Below are positions 9,672 through 22,851 of a DNA stretch of 64,000 bases, piece by piece; position 1 is the first letter of the stretch; each line of letters begins with the position of its first letter. Position numbers and translations under genes: made by a program. The stretch is from NCBI GenBank assembly GCA_963576785.1, contig OY756142.1, positions 2,356,001-2,420,000 of the forward strand, read 5' to 3'. A model generated the notes under the pieces. It saw only the letters and a program-made list of their open reading frames with translations, did no database searches and was not told the DNA's origin. The stretch is from Chlorophyllum brunneum (Eukaryota > Basidiomycota > Agaricomycetes > Agaricales > Agaricaceae).

Positions 9672-11135
9672 ATGTCATCTCCTATCTCTGTAGTTCTTGC
9701 CTCCATCTCTGTTCTCTCTGGTACTGCCAATTATAATAAGTGGGTGGACTAGATGTAGGATGCCCTTACCTTGGTCTCTGCTGACAGTACCTCTGTCATT
9801 AGTAATGAATTTCTACTGACTCTCCTGTCACAAATTCATACTCTGGTCCCCACCTATGCAGTTGTCCCTCCCTCTACAGGGCAGACAATGATTGACCATG
9901 CCACACACATTTGCATGTATTGTGTGGTTTACTCAATCATAAAGAGTAAACTTCCTGCTGAGATGATTAAAGGGAATCTCCCTGATGTCAACAACATGTG
10001 AGTGCACCTGCATACCTCATATGGCCTACAGTCCATCTCTGGACTCTATTCTAAGTACATTGAGACAATTCACTTTCATCTCCATCCGAATGAGGACCCC
10101 TCTGACCTGATTGCCAAGCTTGCTGTTCTCTACAAACAGCTTGATGCTAATAGCAACTGCACCATTTCTGAGATCATCAAGGCAATGACTCTTCTATCTG
10201 GTATTCCAAATACCTGGAATATTATAACCCTCTTCCTCACAGTAAATACTCAGATCTCTGCCATGACCTTTGTTTTGGTCTGCAGGGCAATTATGAACCA
10301 CTGGTCCATACTTTGAGCAAACCAGCAGGTGAATAAGTATTTGGGTGTAAAACCACAAAGTGCACCCCCACATTATCAGGGGTAGCAGTAGCAGCAGTAC
10401 AGAAAGGCATAGGGGTAGCAGTTGTGTCCCCAGTAGCAGCAGCAGCAGCAAGGGCAGCAGTCACACCCACAGTAGCAGCACCAGCTGTTGCTGCAACAGC
10501 AACAGCCTTAGCAGGAAGGGAATAAAAAGAAGAGGCAATGTGGTACAAGGGGTAGTGGCAAAGGCCAAGCCAATGAGGTCGATACTGGGCAACCAGCTCC
10601 CTCCAGCTACAATGCCAGGCAACCGGCATACACGATGGATTCGGTCAACTTTGGTTTTGCCAAGTTGACCATAAGCCCAAAGAAGAGTACTTGCAGTCTC
10701 ATCAATGAGGTGAGGTCCTTGGCACCCCTTTCACCTTCCCTTCTCTTGCAGATGACTAATCCTACTGAGAAGAAATCTCAGAATCCCCGGTGTTGCCCAA
10801 CTCTGTACATGGCCGCCAAGGTAAAAGCCTTGGATTCTTACGAGAAATACATAGGAAGTACTTCTCTCTACCAACCAGCCTCTCCTCCAATGGCTACCTC
10901 TATCATGGAGGTTGATGAACTGTTCAGTACCACTCTGGCTGCCACTCCAGTCATGAGCATTCCAGCTCCAGCCACCATCAAAAAGGATGAGAATACAATG
11001 TCGATGGGATTGGAGGACAAGGATTACTCCAATGAAGCAATGGCAGGTAAGCCAGATCTTGCTAGTTCTTCACATGAATCTGAAGATTACTACAGGAGTG
11101 TTCTACATGTTGCTGATGTCCAAGGAGACTCTTGA
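9672..11135 (+). pseudogene. Copia A gag remnant
   Basis: An ATG at 9672 opens MSSPISVVLASISVLSG, parallel to the start of Copia E gag at 49365, but stops occur within 30 codons and again around 10000 and 10314. The middle keeps copia Gag-like sequence (IHFHLHPNEDPSDLIAKL). A CAG-rich tract at about 10385-10515 once encoded poly-Gln and is now shifted between frames. The last part (10635-11135) is open but lacks an intact zinc knuckle. Confidence 0.75.
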
Positions 11136-11336
11136 CTGGGTACATGGTGTGTAACCTCAGCTGATGTAGATCTTTGGATAAATAGCCAGACCTTTTATGT
11201 ATATCATTATGTATGATTATGTAAAACTTCAGAAATAATATTTTCTCCTCTATTTTCAAGAGTAAAGAACATGTGTGAAATAACACATAGCTGCAGTAGC
11301 ACATGTGGATGTGCAATGAATAGGTGACCTTGCGAA

Positions 11337-14300
11337 ATGAGCAATGAATGGCTTTTGGACTCCGGTGCCTCTCTCAATGTTACTCCAAACAAGAGGGATC
11401 TTGTTGATGTTGTCAAAGGTTCTTTCAGATTGGTGCAGATTGGAGATGGATCTACACTCTCTATCAGATCCTATGGCACTATCTATTTAGAGACAGAAGT
11501 AAAACTTGAGTCCAGCAAAGTTTAGCATAGACTCTGCACTTTTGCCCAGTATATTATATACTGAAGTTAGATATGAGACTTTTCTCAACTGGATCCATCA
11601 TGGATAAAACCGGTCTGATTGCAGAAACATCAAATGGGAAGACTGTCATTTGTGGCATTTGTGGTAAGCCATTCCTGAGCAGACAATGTTACCAGGGTGC
11701 TTCTTCAAACCAAGTTCACTTTGTGAACATATGCATCTTGCATGATGGAGATCTTTGATTCTCTTTGGCTTTGATCAACAAGAATACCATATCCTATGAT
11801 ATTTGGCATTGAAAATTCACATACCCATCCGATCAGGCTCTGGGTTATGTACCAAAACACATGGAATCTGTTCCAGTGCTTCCACCAAGAGAACAGAAGG
11901 TTTGCCCTGGTTGTGTGCTTGGAAAGCTGCCAAACAAGGCCTACCATGAGAACACATCTCACATATCCAAGATCCTTGAATTGATCCACTTGGATCTTTA
12001 GGAGCTCCCTATCTTGTCCTATCACAAGTTCAAATGGGTTATGATATTCCTTGATAACTACTCTTCCTCTGTGCACATTTCCTTTTTGTGTAATAAATCA
12101 GATACTGCACATGTCTTCAAGACATATACTGAATTTGTGATGAACCAAACAGGCAAACACATTAAGTAAGTGCACTCTAATAATGGAGGAGAGTATATGT
12201 CTCAGGAACTCAAGGACTACTTCACTGAGAAAGGAATCCTTCACAAAACAAGTGTGCCACACATTTACTAACAGAATGGGCATGCTGAACATCTTAATCA
12301 AACACTTCTAGAAAAAGCACAATCTATGTGACTTGAAGTGTGCCTTCTGGCTAGCTACTGGGAGTTTGCTTTTGATATGGCTGCTCATGTCTATAACAGA
12401 ACACCTATGAAGTGCCTAAAATGGGTCACCCCCTATGAGACATGGTTCAGAAGGAAACCTGATGTTTCTCATCTCCAAGTGTTCAGTTGTAGGGCCTATG
12501 TATACCTTCCTGATGAGGTGCGGCAAGACAAACTTGCATCCAAATTGGAATTGATAATCTTCATCAGTTATACAGATGATGGCAGCAACTTTAAGTTTAT
12601 GTGCCATCAGTGGAACAATTCTATCTTTCTTTCCCTCTATGCTATCTTTAATGAACTCTATTTTCCCAGATGTCCATTACAGTCTGAATGACAAGGCCAA
12701 TTGCCACCTAATAATAGCAATTCTAATGATTGAGATATCCCAAATTCTCCCTCTTCTGGAGATAGATATGTTTCAAGTTTATCCGGTCCGAGTATGCCAT
12801 ATGCTGGACCACTGCTGCCACCTCCTCGTCCACAATCTCCTACTCCTAGTCCCAGAGAGCAGACTCTGTCACCTCTGCCTTCTTCCTCTTCTAGAGGATC
12901 TTCTTCCGGATTATCCTACAAGGATCCTACTCTACCTCCCTCTCTACCTATGCTATCTTGGCCTCCAGAAGGAGTTAAGGTTGAGGATGACATTGAGGAG
13001 GCTGTACCTACGCCTAATCCATATACTGATAACTAGGCTCCTATACCCATTCTGGAAGGGATCTTCATTCCCTATCTAGACATTGAGACACTGAGAAAAC
13101 TCCATGATTGAACCACCCTTCAGGTTCCACAGAGAGAAGGGAATGTCTATGGCAACTACTGATATCCAAAAGATATCCTTAGGGACTATGAAAGGTACAA
13201 ATCTTTTGGTCAGCCAAGACAAGGACAATAGAACCCAAGCCAACCTAATACCCCACCAGGGCTTGGTGATCATATTCCAAGAGAGAATGAGTATGTGCCT
13301 GATAGGCTACAATCTCCCCCACCAGTATGTGAGCAGAACATTGATATTGATTTGCCCATGTTTGAGCCAAGTGAGGAAGAGCTTTGCCGATTAATTCATG
13401 AAGGCAGTATGGAGTTAATCCATTATTGCCTTTCCAAGGCCAGTGCAACCTCTCTGTCACTACAGCTGGTCCAATTTCAGAACCTTGCCAAGTTGTTGCC
13501 TACTGAGTATGACAAATGGCTTAAGGTATGCCTTGAAAAGCTCGATGCACTCAGGAAATGCAATGTATATGAGTTAGTAGACTGCCCTACCAAGGGTGTT
13601 AACGTTGTTAAAAACAGATGGGTCTTCAACACTAAGTCGGACAGTCATTGCTGTGCTTGACTAGTGGCTAAAGGTTTCTTGCAGAAGAAAGGTCTCAATT
13701 ACAACAAGTTTTTCTCTCCAGTTGTCTACTACAAAACATCTTGTCTCCTGTTCTCCTTAGCAGCAGTCGAAGATTGGGAGATCAAAAGTGTTGATGTAAA
13801 AACTGCCTATTTATATGGTGATCTGGATGAAGAGATCTTTATGGAACAACCGGAAGGCTTCATACTTGGATGAAATAAAGTGTGGAGGTTATGAAAAGCA
13901 TTGTATGGCCTTAAGCAAGCCGGCTTAGCTTGGTGGTACATGATAATGAAGTTACTACTTGCTATAGACTTCAAGCAATCTTTATCCAATGCTGGAGTAT
14001 ATTATAATCACTGTCCAAAGACTGGCTTGATTATAATCACCCTCGTCTACATTGATGATGTTGTATTTATAGGCAAGAAGTACCCCTTCTATTACCAAAT
14101 GAAGAAAAACTTCATGGAAAGATGGGCATGTCGTGATCTTGGAGAAACTACTGAGTTTCTTGGCATAACTATCTTGTGGGACTGGAAGAACAAGTGGATC
14201 TATGTTGATTAGATTTCATATCTCAACAAAGTTCTTGCTAAATTTGGTGTTGCTGCAAGGCCAACTCAAATGCTTCTTCTGGCAAAATATGCCTTCCTGC

Positions 14301-14963
14301 CCTACAAGGGTACATTGACCCTGAGTTCTGCCAGAAGTACCAACAACTAGTTGGGTCCCTAATGTACCTTATGATTGGCTCGCAATCTGATATTACTTAT
14401 ACTATTGTGAAACTCAGTCAGTAGATGGCTAGTTCTTCAGAAGAACACTATAAGTATGGTCTATACCTGTGCCGCTACCTTCTGAGCATGTGACACTATT
14501 ACCTTGTTTTTAATAGGCAATCACAGAAGTCTATTCAACACTTCTCTGATTCTGACTTTACAGGATGTCTTGCTATGCACAAGTCAACTTCTGGTAATTT
14601 AGTCTTGTTTGCTAATAGACCAGTTTTTGGTTGAGTTGCTGACAAGCCACCACAGCACTGTCTACCACAGAAGCCAAGTATGTTGCCATGTGCAAGACAT
14701 CTTGTCAACTGATTTGGATCCATCAGCTGCTCGGTGAGATTGGATTTGAACAGCCTGCTCCACATCTCATGTGTGACAATTTGGGATTGACCTTCTGGGC
14801 CTCCAACCCAGTTATTGAACATCAGTCCAAACATGTCACAATTTATTGGCATTTCATCCATGAACTTGTTGAGACAGGCAAAATAGAACTATTTTATGTG
14901 GAGTCTGAGAAGAACCCTGCTAATATCTGCATGAAAAGTCTGGATACTATTAAATTCCAATAA
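11337..14963 (+). pseudogene. Copia A pol remnant (protease, integrase, RT, RNase H)
   Basis: Protease motif LLDSGAS at about 11352-11372. Integrase zinc-binding region CPGCVLGKLPNK near 11900 and the DDE core region SNNGGEY near 12176, with PYETWFRRKPDVSHLQVF further on. RT runs from about 13510: NRWVFNTKSD, VDVKTAYLYGDLDEEIFMEQ, and the catalytic YIDD at 14048-14059. RNase H ends at 14963 after SKHVTIYWHFIHELV. At least a dozen stops (many CAG/CAA/CGA to TAG/TAA/TGA) and shifts break it. The catalytic DD is still encoded, as GAT GAT. Confidence 0.88.
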
Positions 14964-15030
14964 TGTCGCAATTATTTACCTATTCAGTTTGGTGCTTGAT
15001 TCATATTGCACTTTGAGCTAGGAGAAGTAT

Positions 15031-15472
15031 TGTCGTTTGTACTTACTATAGCTGTATTCTATATGACTAGCTCTACAGTATATTATTCATCTAATATTTG
15101 TCATCAAGGCTGCACCCTCTGACTCACATTATGCACCTTTTCCTCATGTATTTCATGAGCTGACTGATCACTGTCACTCCAATTATGCTACTGGACACCA
15201 CTGATAATATTGCAGTGTTTTAAGGGACTTTAGTGTCATTATTGACACAACTATGCCTATTATTACTTGTAGGTCTTAGGGTTTGCTACCTGGACATTTA
15301 GTATATAAAGCAGCATGTATTCTCTTATTATTTACAAGACAATCTACTCGATTATCTACTTGCTCTACTCAACTTCACAGCAACTCTCTTAGTTCACTAA
15401 CCATCTACTAACCCACATTATCAGTAAGTTAAATCATCCATCTGCTACTGCATGTTACTATGCTGTTTAACA
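15031..15472 (+). repeat. 3' LTR of Copia A
   Basis: Begins TGTCGTTTGTACTTAC and ends GTTTAACA, followed by the TCTCT duplication. It differs from the 5' LTR by scattered substitutions and a 4-bp length change, so the insertion is not recent. Confidence 0.9.
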
Positions 15473-15535
15473 TCTCTCACCACTACCTTTCTCTTTTGGA
15501 TAGGTACTTGATATGGACAAGAGATTAGCTACACT

Positions 15536-17275
15536 ATGTCTAGAAATATTAGTACCCCCAACTCACCCTGGGACAAGGAGATTACCTCTGAGTCCTTCTA
15601 TGGGACTGCTACTGGCCCCAGTGACAAGTTTAGATCACAACTGAAGTGCAAGCAGAAGAGAGCCAGAGTGGTCTCCTTTACAGGATTTATTGCCAGACCA
15701 TCAGGATTGGAGGTGGATATTGAAGCTGGAATGGAGTCCAGTGCCTCTGAAGCACCACCCCTTCCTCCTACCATATCATCAACTGAGCCTTTCATCTCTC
15801 CCTCAACCCCCACCACTTTTACCCCATATGCTGTCCAGTTCAGCAGTCAGTATGGGCCATTCAGCTGGACCTCTCCCTGGTCCAATATAACCCCATATGT
15901 TAGTCAGGCTTTTGCCTCACTTGCTCAGATCTGCAATGTGGATAATGTCTCATCAACAGATATCTTCTCCACCCTTAATGTCTGCAGTGGCTTTTTTTCC
16001 TACTGTATTTGCTTTGGAATCCTTGAAAGGTCATTCCACTCTTTCCACCTTGGGAAGGACACCTCTAGCTGCCCTGTACCAGGACATGGTGACCCAAACT
16101 TCTCCCCCAGTTGCCTCTGTCCCCCTACAGCCCCTCTCTCTGTCCCATGGATCTGCTGAAGTAAGTGGTAATGTGACTATGCCTAGCATTTCACAGCCCT
16201 CTGTGATCCTACCAGTCCCCCTTGTCCCTATGCATGATAAAAGGACATCATACATTCCCTTTTCCTATGGTCCCCCCCCTAGGCTCTCACAAGACCCCCA
16301 TCGCTCAAGGTCAGTATGCATATTAGTGCCTACTGCCCCTATTTCTTCTGCACCAGTGCCGACCAAGAAGTCCTATGCTACTGCAGCCACTACTGATCCT
16401 ACTACCTTGGTCCATGTGACCAAGGCATTTCCTCACCTCCCCCTGAACTGCATTATGGCAGTATACCAAGCTGCTACATCACCTCCTAAATATACCCCCA
16501 AGATACACTCTACTACTGCTAGTCCCAACTACTGCCAAATCCTTCTAGCACTTGATGCCAGGACTACTAATATCAACTTCCCAGTACTTATCAAGAGTAC
16601 TAATGATACCCTCCTTCATGCCAAGTCTGCTCTCCAGGCAAACAGGATATGCTTTGCTTATGGTGGTGTTACTGTCACTACCTCTGCTGTCCCCTCCACT
16701 GATAAGATTACCCTCATTGCCAACACTGCCAAGCAGCTCCTAGGTCTCAACACCCTAGTTGCAGCTGCTCTCCCTAGGTCCAAGTCCTATCTAAAGGTCC
16801 TGGACATTCTCTTCAAAGCCCCTGGTACTAGTCACCACATTTCAGTCACTGAAATTACTGAAGTACTCAAGGCCTCTCACCTCCCTTTGCTTGAACTTGT
16901 GGACACCCCACATGTTATAAAGAACTCCCTCCACTCAGACTCAGCCACTGTTTGGTTTAATGTCTGGGACTCCCAGTCTGGAGCTGCTGCCAATAAACTT
17001 GCTGGCAAATACATCTATATTGGTAGCTATGAATGTCTCATCAAACTTGTGTGTACAAACTCCTGGGACCCCCCAGTGTAGTTGTTGCTGGAAATAGGGC
17101 CATCCAACTTCTGCCTATAGGTCCAAAAGCCTCAAGTGCCCCCATTGCAGAGGTTCCCACTAAGTGGAACACCACTATCTCCTTTCTGGATGCTGTAAGG
17201 GTAATGCCAAGACTGAACCCACTATCTCTGCCACTTCTGAGGGTGTGCCGTACCCCCATACTACCCACTGCTTAA
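15536..17275 (+). pseudogene. LINE ORF1 (Gag-like nucleic-acid-binding protein), frameshifted
   Basis: MSRNISTPNSPWDKEITSES starts the frame at 15536. A homopolymer of seven T at 15992-15998 marks a shift into the frame that then runs open to 17081. That part contains KKSYATAATTDPTTLVHVTK and the central nucleic-acid-binding region (DKITLIANTAKQLLG, RSKSYLKVLDILF). After 17081 the Cys/His-rich tail lies in another frame, with C-P-H-C-R-G-S-H near 17137 and a second Cys/His cluster near 17270. Order and content match ORF1 of Tad1/jockey-type LINEs in Agaricomycetes. No ORF2 follows. Confidence 0.72.
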
Positions 17276-17623
17276 ACTATAGTGGAGATCACACAGCAAA
17301 TGAGCCAAAATGCTCATTCTAGGCCCACTGCTTCAAAGCTGGCTAGATCTGGGGTTGCTATGAGAAGACAAGAGTTCAGAGGAGAGGAACAAGAGCACTG
17401 ATCAATTGTATTGAGTAGTTCCTCCATCTATTCTCTACTGTATTATCATTTGGACTCTCTAGTTCACATGTACTTATAGTTTAATGTACTACTCCATTGA
17501 TAAAGTTCTTTAGGTATAGGTTGGAGAGCCCTATACCATACTTGTAGTAGGTATAGGGGGCAGACTACATTCAAGCCCTACTTTAAATATTGATGATGTT
17601 AAAAAAAAAATGGATATTTTTAG

Positions 17624-17823
17624 GATATTTAAATGTAGATGATTTTGAAAGAGGTGGTATAACTTGAAGGAAGAGAACTATGACACAATTCAAAGTGAGA
17701 TCAACTGTAAACATATTGGCATCTTTGAAATACCAGTAGGATAAAGTGAAACAAAGAAGTGTAACAGATGTAAGAAGTTTATCATACCAATTTTTTGAAG
17801 ATAATATGAACTTTATGTTAGGA

Positions 17824-17825
<2 letters not shown>
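17624..17825. other. Short host remnant between two LINE insertions
   Basis: About 200 bp of AT-rich sequence between the right target duplication of LINE1 and the poly(T) of LINE2. No coding signal. It probably continues the host sequence that ends at 8961. Confidence 0.4.
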
Positions 17826-17858
<33 letters not shown>

Positions 17859-20813
17859 GCAATTTATATAGCGGTACTCGAATGCAGTCTACGTATACAT
17901 ACAAAGAGGTACCAGTACTAAATGTTCAAAGAAGGAAAAGTAAACTAACCCCGCAAGATACAATGTCATCTAAATCGTAACCTAGAGTGATTGTTGATAC
18001 ATATGTTGCTTGCTAAGACCAGGGGGGGAAAATGGAGAAACTGATAAAAACTAATGAAAAGAAACTATCAAATCACAAACTCAAAGGGAAAACACAACAA
18101 ACCATACTAGTATGTAGAGGGGCACTGCCCAAACACTACAGGAATGATGGAAATAGAATGAAGACTACATAAAACAGTAGATGAGTGGAAAGGGAGAGAT
18201 AAAGAGAAATGGATTTTGAAAGTCCATAACCAAAAGTGCAAAGAAAAGGATAAGGAGAAAAGGACTCACCCAGAAGCAGACCCAAATCTCTGACAAATTG
18301 GACAATGTAGTGAAATAGATTGTGCCTATTATAGATGGTTAGGTACCTCAGGTTCCAGAGGGAAGGTAAAGGCAGAGGAGTTGCATTGTAAGAAGTTGGC
18401 TAACTCCTTAATGGTGGTGATGGTGAAGTGATGATCAAAGTTCTGACAATGATAGAGTATGTGGGAGTAGGTCTGGATGAGCTGATTACCACAGTGATAA
18501 CAAGAGAAGTCTTCATTGGGGAAGAATCTCAGATGGTACTTGCCAATGGGAGTATGGCATAAAATGGCCTAGTATGTTTGTGCAAACAATTGCAGTGAGT
18601 AACCACACTCTTGAATCCAGGGACCAGAGTTGAGGTGGGATGGTAGAGCAGAGGCTCCGTTTGCTTGCACCTTAAGGTGGAGGAAGGAGCTACCACTGTA
18701 GTTCATGAAGTGGAATATGCCTTGCCATGTGTTGAGAGCACACTCTGCAGATTTTTGTCAGAGATAGTCAATGGAGTGGGGTACTTGCTGATCTTGACGT
18801 TGGTTGGGCCAGGTGACTGTTTGAAGCCAGTCATGCATCTCGTATTGTATACCAAACTTGTATTTGGAAAGGGTGTGGTAGAAGGTCAGGCAGTAACAAT
18901 CAGATGTGAGGAACCATATGCAGAGAGCCTTAGATGTGAGTATGGACTATCGTTGGCAAGAGTGAGGCAAGCAGTCTAACAGAAGCCACAAGGCATGGAT
19001 AGAGTTGGTGAAGATGTAAATGTGTTCTACTGAGGAGTAGTTGGGTGAGTCAAGCACCTTAATGATACCAAGGTACTGCACTACAAGTTTGGCATTGGTG
19101 GATGTGGTACCACCTAGCCTTTTCATGACCAAGCTTTCTCCATCAAGATTGTCACTGCCACTACATGTTGACTGGCAAGAGGGTTGGGATTGGAGTGGAC
19201 TGAGCCATTGGTGCCCATGATGATCCACTTATCATTGTTTATTGCCTTCGAAGCTACATCATTCCAGATCCACTTCGAGAGTTTAGGGTTGTCCCAGTTG
19301 AATCCTGTAAAAGAAATTTGATTAGGGAAATTGTCAAGTAACCTATGTCCAGGCCAAGCAGTCTTGCTAACAGAGTTGAAATACTCTATACTAACAGTCT
19401 TGGGGGTGCAGATAATATCCATAACAGCTCCAAGAGTCTTCTTCTTCTGAGTCTCTGTGAAGTTTCGGATGTGAAGTTGATGAGGGGAAGAATGATATTC
19501 CTTCATCAACTTTGAGAGAGTGTAGTTATTGTCCAGGATGTGGAGATGCAAGGACTGGCACTCTGCCAACTTTTGTAGATGAAGTTTGATGGGCATGAGA
19601 CCTGCAAGGGACTTGACACCACCAGTAGGAGATGTGTGGAACACTCCTGTGATCCATAGGGCTGCTCAATGCTGCATCTTGGTGAGCAACTCACACATAC
19701 CTTTAACTCTGGCATGTTCATGAAACCATAATCTGTAGCTATAGGTGGCCACAGGAACAATGCAGAACCTATAGAGAATTCACTTGTTGTGTAGGAAGAG
19801 GCCCCAGACTGAATTTCCCAGCATTTTCATCACCTTGATGGAGGAGATGGCTTTGGTAGAGTAGAACCAAACATGTTCCTTGAAGGAGAGAGTTCAGTCA
19901 AAACAGAAGCCCAAGTAATGCCAATAGGCTTTGGGCTTGAGAGGAGAGTGACCAGTAAAAGGAGGGATGCCAATATCAATGGAGGGATTTGAATTATTCC
20001 TGCTTTTGGTGAAGTGATATATTTCGGACTTTCCATGTTCTACTTTAAGTCTGAAGTCCATCATAAGATTTATGATCTTCTGATACATGGCTTGGAGAAT
20101 AATGATGTTTGTTTTGAGTGAAGGGGATTGAGCTATGAGGGTACCATTGTCAATGTAGGAGAGGATGTCAAAGTCCCATTTATCTTGTTTGTATTTTATT
20201 TGTATGTCAAAGATATGAAGGAGGGGAACTAGATATAAAGCAGAAAGGATGGGACTTAGCGCAGAGCCTTGTCCCACCCCCACTATTGTATCAAATTGTT
20301 GAGAGGATTTATGATTCCACAAGTAAGTGGTACAACAATTCTTGAGATAATTGGAAAAAAAAGTGGTAATCTGGGGAGGAAAGCCTTGTCTGTGTAATAT
20401 CTCAGTGAGGAGACAATGATTGAGAGATGGGAAGAATTGAGTGATGTCAAACACTAGGACACTTGTCTTCTTTTTCTTGGTCTAAGCCTCTCTAATGATA
20501 TGGGTGAGGAATAAGCTAGCATCTTTGGTAGATCTTTGCATGATTGCTCCAAGCTGGTATAGGTGTAGAATGTTGAACTTGACAGCTTCAAATTGCAGTT
20601 GTTTAGCCAACATTTTCTCGATAAGTTTTCCAAGGGTGTTGAGAAGGACTATTGGTCTGAATGCCTTGGGAGTAGAATAATTGGGTTTATTGGGTTTAGG
20701 AATAATAACCGAAGTAGAGTTCTTAAAATGCTTGGGCCACATTCCAAGGGATAGGCAGGCATTTCCAATGTTAAGGACAAGGTTGGCACATACAGGATCA
20801 GCAATGACTTGCT

Positions 20814-20815
<2 letters not shown>

Positions 20816-20852
<37 letters not shown>

Positions 20853-22851
20853 ACAATTTATATAGTGGTGCTCGAATGCAGTCCGCGTGTACATACATAC
20901 AAAGGCAGAATGTACAGAATGTTCGGAGAAGGGAAAGTAAACTACAAGTAAACTAACCCCACGAGACTCGTTGTCATCTAGCGCGTACACTAGAGAGATG
21001 TTTGGTACCTACGATGTTCCGCAAAAAGAGAGGAGAGAGGGATTCGGAAATAGAGAGAGTGAGAGAGAGAAATTGATAGAAAAGAAACTATCTACTTGCA
21101 ATCACAAGGGGGAACATCAAATGGTATATAGTGTGTAGGCGGGTATTTACCTGGGCACCATGGGAGAGATGAATTTTGAATGAAAACTATATAAAAAAGT
21201 AGTCGAGCAAGGGAAAGGGAAATAGAGAAATGAGTCAGAAATCCATAACCGGGAGAGCAAAAGAAAAAAGAAGAAAAGAAAAGGATCCTACACAGGCACA
21301 GACCCAAACCTCCTTTGGACTTGACGACGATGTAACGGTGGAATAGAACCAGCATGGATACGAGGGTGGTCAGGTTCCAGAGGGAAGCTGAACGCGGAGG
21401 GGTTGTGACGCAAGAAGTTGACGAAAGTCTTGATCGTGTTGACGCTGAAGTGATGATCGAAGTCATTGCATCGATACAGGATGTGTGACCACATCTGCAC
21501 CATTTGACTGTTGCAGTGGTGGCACAAAAGGTCCTCGTTAGGGAAGAATCATAGTCAGTATTCTCCAATCGGGGCGTGGCATAGGATGGCGTGGCAAGCT
21601 CTTGCGAAGAGCTGGGGCTGGTATCCGCACTCTCGTATCCATGGACCGGACTTGATGTGCAACGGTAAGGCGGAGGCCCCATTCGCTTACACCGGGAGGT
21701 GGAGGAAGGAGCTACCGCTGTAAGTTTTGAACCCGAACATGGCTTGCCATGTGTGAATGGCGCGTTCGGCAGACTTCTTGCGTAGGTAGTCAATCGAGTT
21801 TGGTACTCAATGGTTTCGACCCCGGTTAGGCCAGGTGACCATCTGGATCCAGTCATGCATGGCTTTTTGTATCCTGTACTTGCATTTCGACGGCGTGTGA
21901 TAAAACGAAAGGCGGTGTTGGTCTGATTTGCTGAACCAAGCCAAGAGCACCTTTGACGTGAGGATAGACTGTTGCTGGCAGGAGTGCAGCGAACAGTTGA
22001 GTAGGAGCCGGGAGGCCACGATGGAATCGGTGAACACATGAATGTGTTCAACCTGGTCGTAATCGGCAGTAGCGAGCACCTTGGTAATACCTAAGTACTG
22101 TGCTACCAGTTCCGTGTCTGTCGACGTGGTTCCTCCGAGTCTCTTCATAATAGAGCTCCCGCCGTCAAGATGTCGAATGGTAGCTGCCGCCGCAAACTGG
22201 CTGGCAAGCGGATTGGGATTGGGGTGGACCGAGCCGTCCATACTGATCGTGATAGATTTTGCGTCCGTCGTCGCGTTCGTTGTTACATCATCCCAAAGCA
22301 TCTTTGAGAGGTGAGGGTTGTCCTGGTTGAATCCTATAAAAGATACATTAGTAGAGAAACGGTCAAGTAACCTACGTCTGGGCCAGAGAGATTTAGAAAT
22401 GGAATTAAAATGTTCTATATACCGAGTCTCAGGGGTGGGGCGCGAAAAGTCCATCACAGCTCCAAGTATCTTCTTTTTCTGAACCTCCGTGAAGTTCTTG
22501 ATGTGAAGTCAGTAGGGGGAAGAATGATACTCTTTCGTCAATCTTGCTAATGCGTGTTCATTGTCTAACATATGAAGCCTTGACAATTGTCATTTGGCCA
22601 ACTTTCGGAGATGTAGTTTGATGGGCATGAGCCCCGCGAAGGACTCTACACTACCGGTGGGAGAAGTACGAAAAGCCCCAGTAATCCAGAGTGCCACCCT
22701 TTGTTGCATTTTGTTGAGGATTTCACAAGTCCCCTTGGTACAGGATCAGTCGTGAAACCATAGTCGGAATCCATATGTCGCAACCGGTATGACACACGAA
22801 TAGTAGAGTAGTCTCTTGTTGCTGGGGGATAGACCCCTGACAGAGTTTCCC
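20816..22851 (-). mobile_element. LINE3: 5'-truncated LINE inserted in LINE2
   Basis: A 31-nt poly(T) at 20816-20846 marks the 3' end. The 15-bp target duplication GCAATGACTTGCTTC is present at 20801-20815 and 22852-22866, and LINE2 reads continuously once LINE3 and one duplicate are removed. It holds only the region after RT: RNase H and the C-terminal domain. It closely resembles LINE4 in the shared part and is CpG-rich, so it is young compared with its host LINE2. Confidence 0.9.
21288..22851 (-). pseudogene. LINE3 ORF2 C-terminal fragment (RNase H and Cys/His tail)
   Basis: Contains an RNase H-like region (MDGSVHPNPNPLASQF, then TELVAQYLGI and HVFTDSIVASRLL) and a C-terminal Cys/His cluster (CHHCNSQMVQMWSHILYRC). 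A stop after NRGRNH at 21807 and others break the frame. There is no RT domain because of 5' truncation. Confidence 0.8.

Larger units (their letters stand above)
8981..15472 (+). mobile_element. Copia A: degenerate Ty1/copia LTR retrotransposon
   Basis: Two LTRs of about 445 bp (8981-9426 and 15031-15472) bound a gag-pol region. The 5-bp duplication TCTCT is present at 8976-8980 and 15473-15477. A primer-binding site follows the 5' LTR and a purine-rich stretch (GAGCTAGGAGAAG) precedes the 3' LTR. The order PR-INT-RT-RNase H identifies Ty1/copia. It belongs to the same family as Copia E. Many in-frame stops make it inactive. Confidence 0.9.
8947..17623 (+). mobile_element. LINE1: ORF1-only (half-LINE) Tad1-like non-LTR element, split by Copia A
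   Basis: The element runs from 8962 to about 17608 and is interrupted by Copia A at 8981-15472. It is flanked by a 15-bp target duplication AATGGATATTTTTAG at 8947-8961 and 17609-17623, and ends in an A-run (17601-17610). It contains ORF1 only: after the zinc-knuckle region the sequence passes directly into a 3' UTR of about 200 bp. That 3' end resembles the last 45 bp of the full LINEs here (ACTACATTCAAG... compared with ACTACGTTCGAG... at about 54192). No endonuclease or reverse transcriptase is present. The 5' end (CATTCCCTTCTTAATC) resembles the LINE 5' end at 45388. It is therefore a short, non-autonomous LINE derivative of about 2.2 kb. Confidence 0.75.

Noticed and set aside
10380..10520. 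Clustered CAG/AGC repeats that might suggest a CRISPR-like or satellite array
   Set aside because: Repeats are trinucleotide, imperfect and without spacers; they fit a decayed poly-Gln coding tract in gag.
16031..16255. Minus-strand open frame inside LINE ORF1
   Set aside because: It is a reverse-frame shadow of the Pro/Ser-rich ORF1; no start context or domain.
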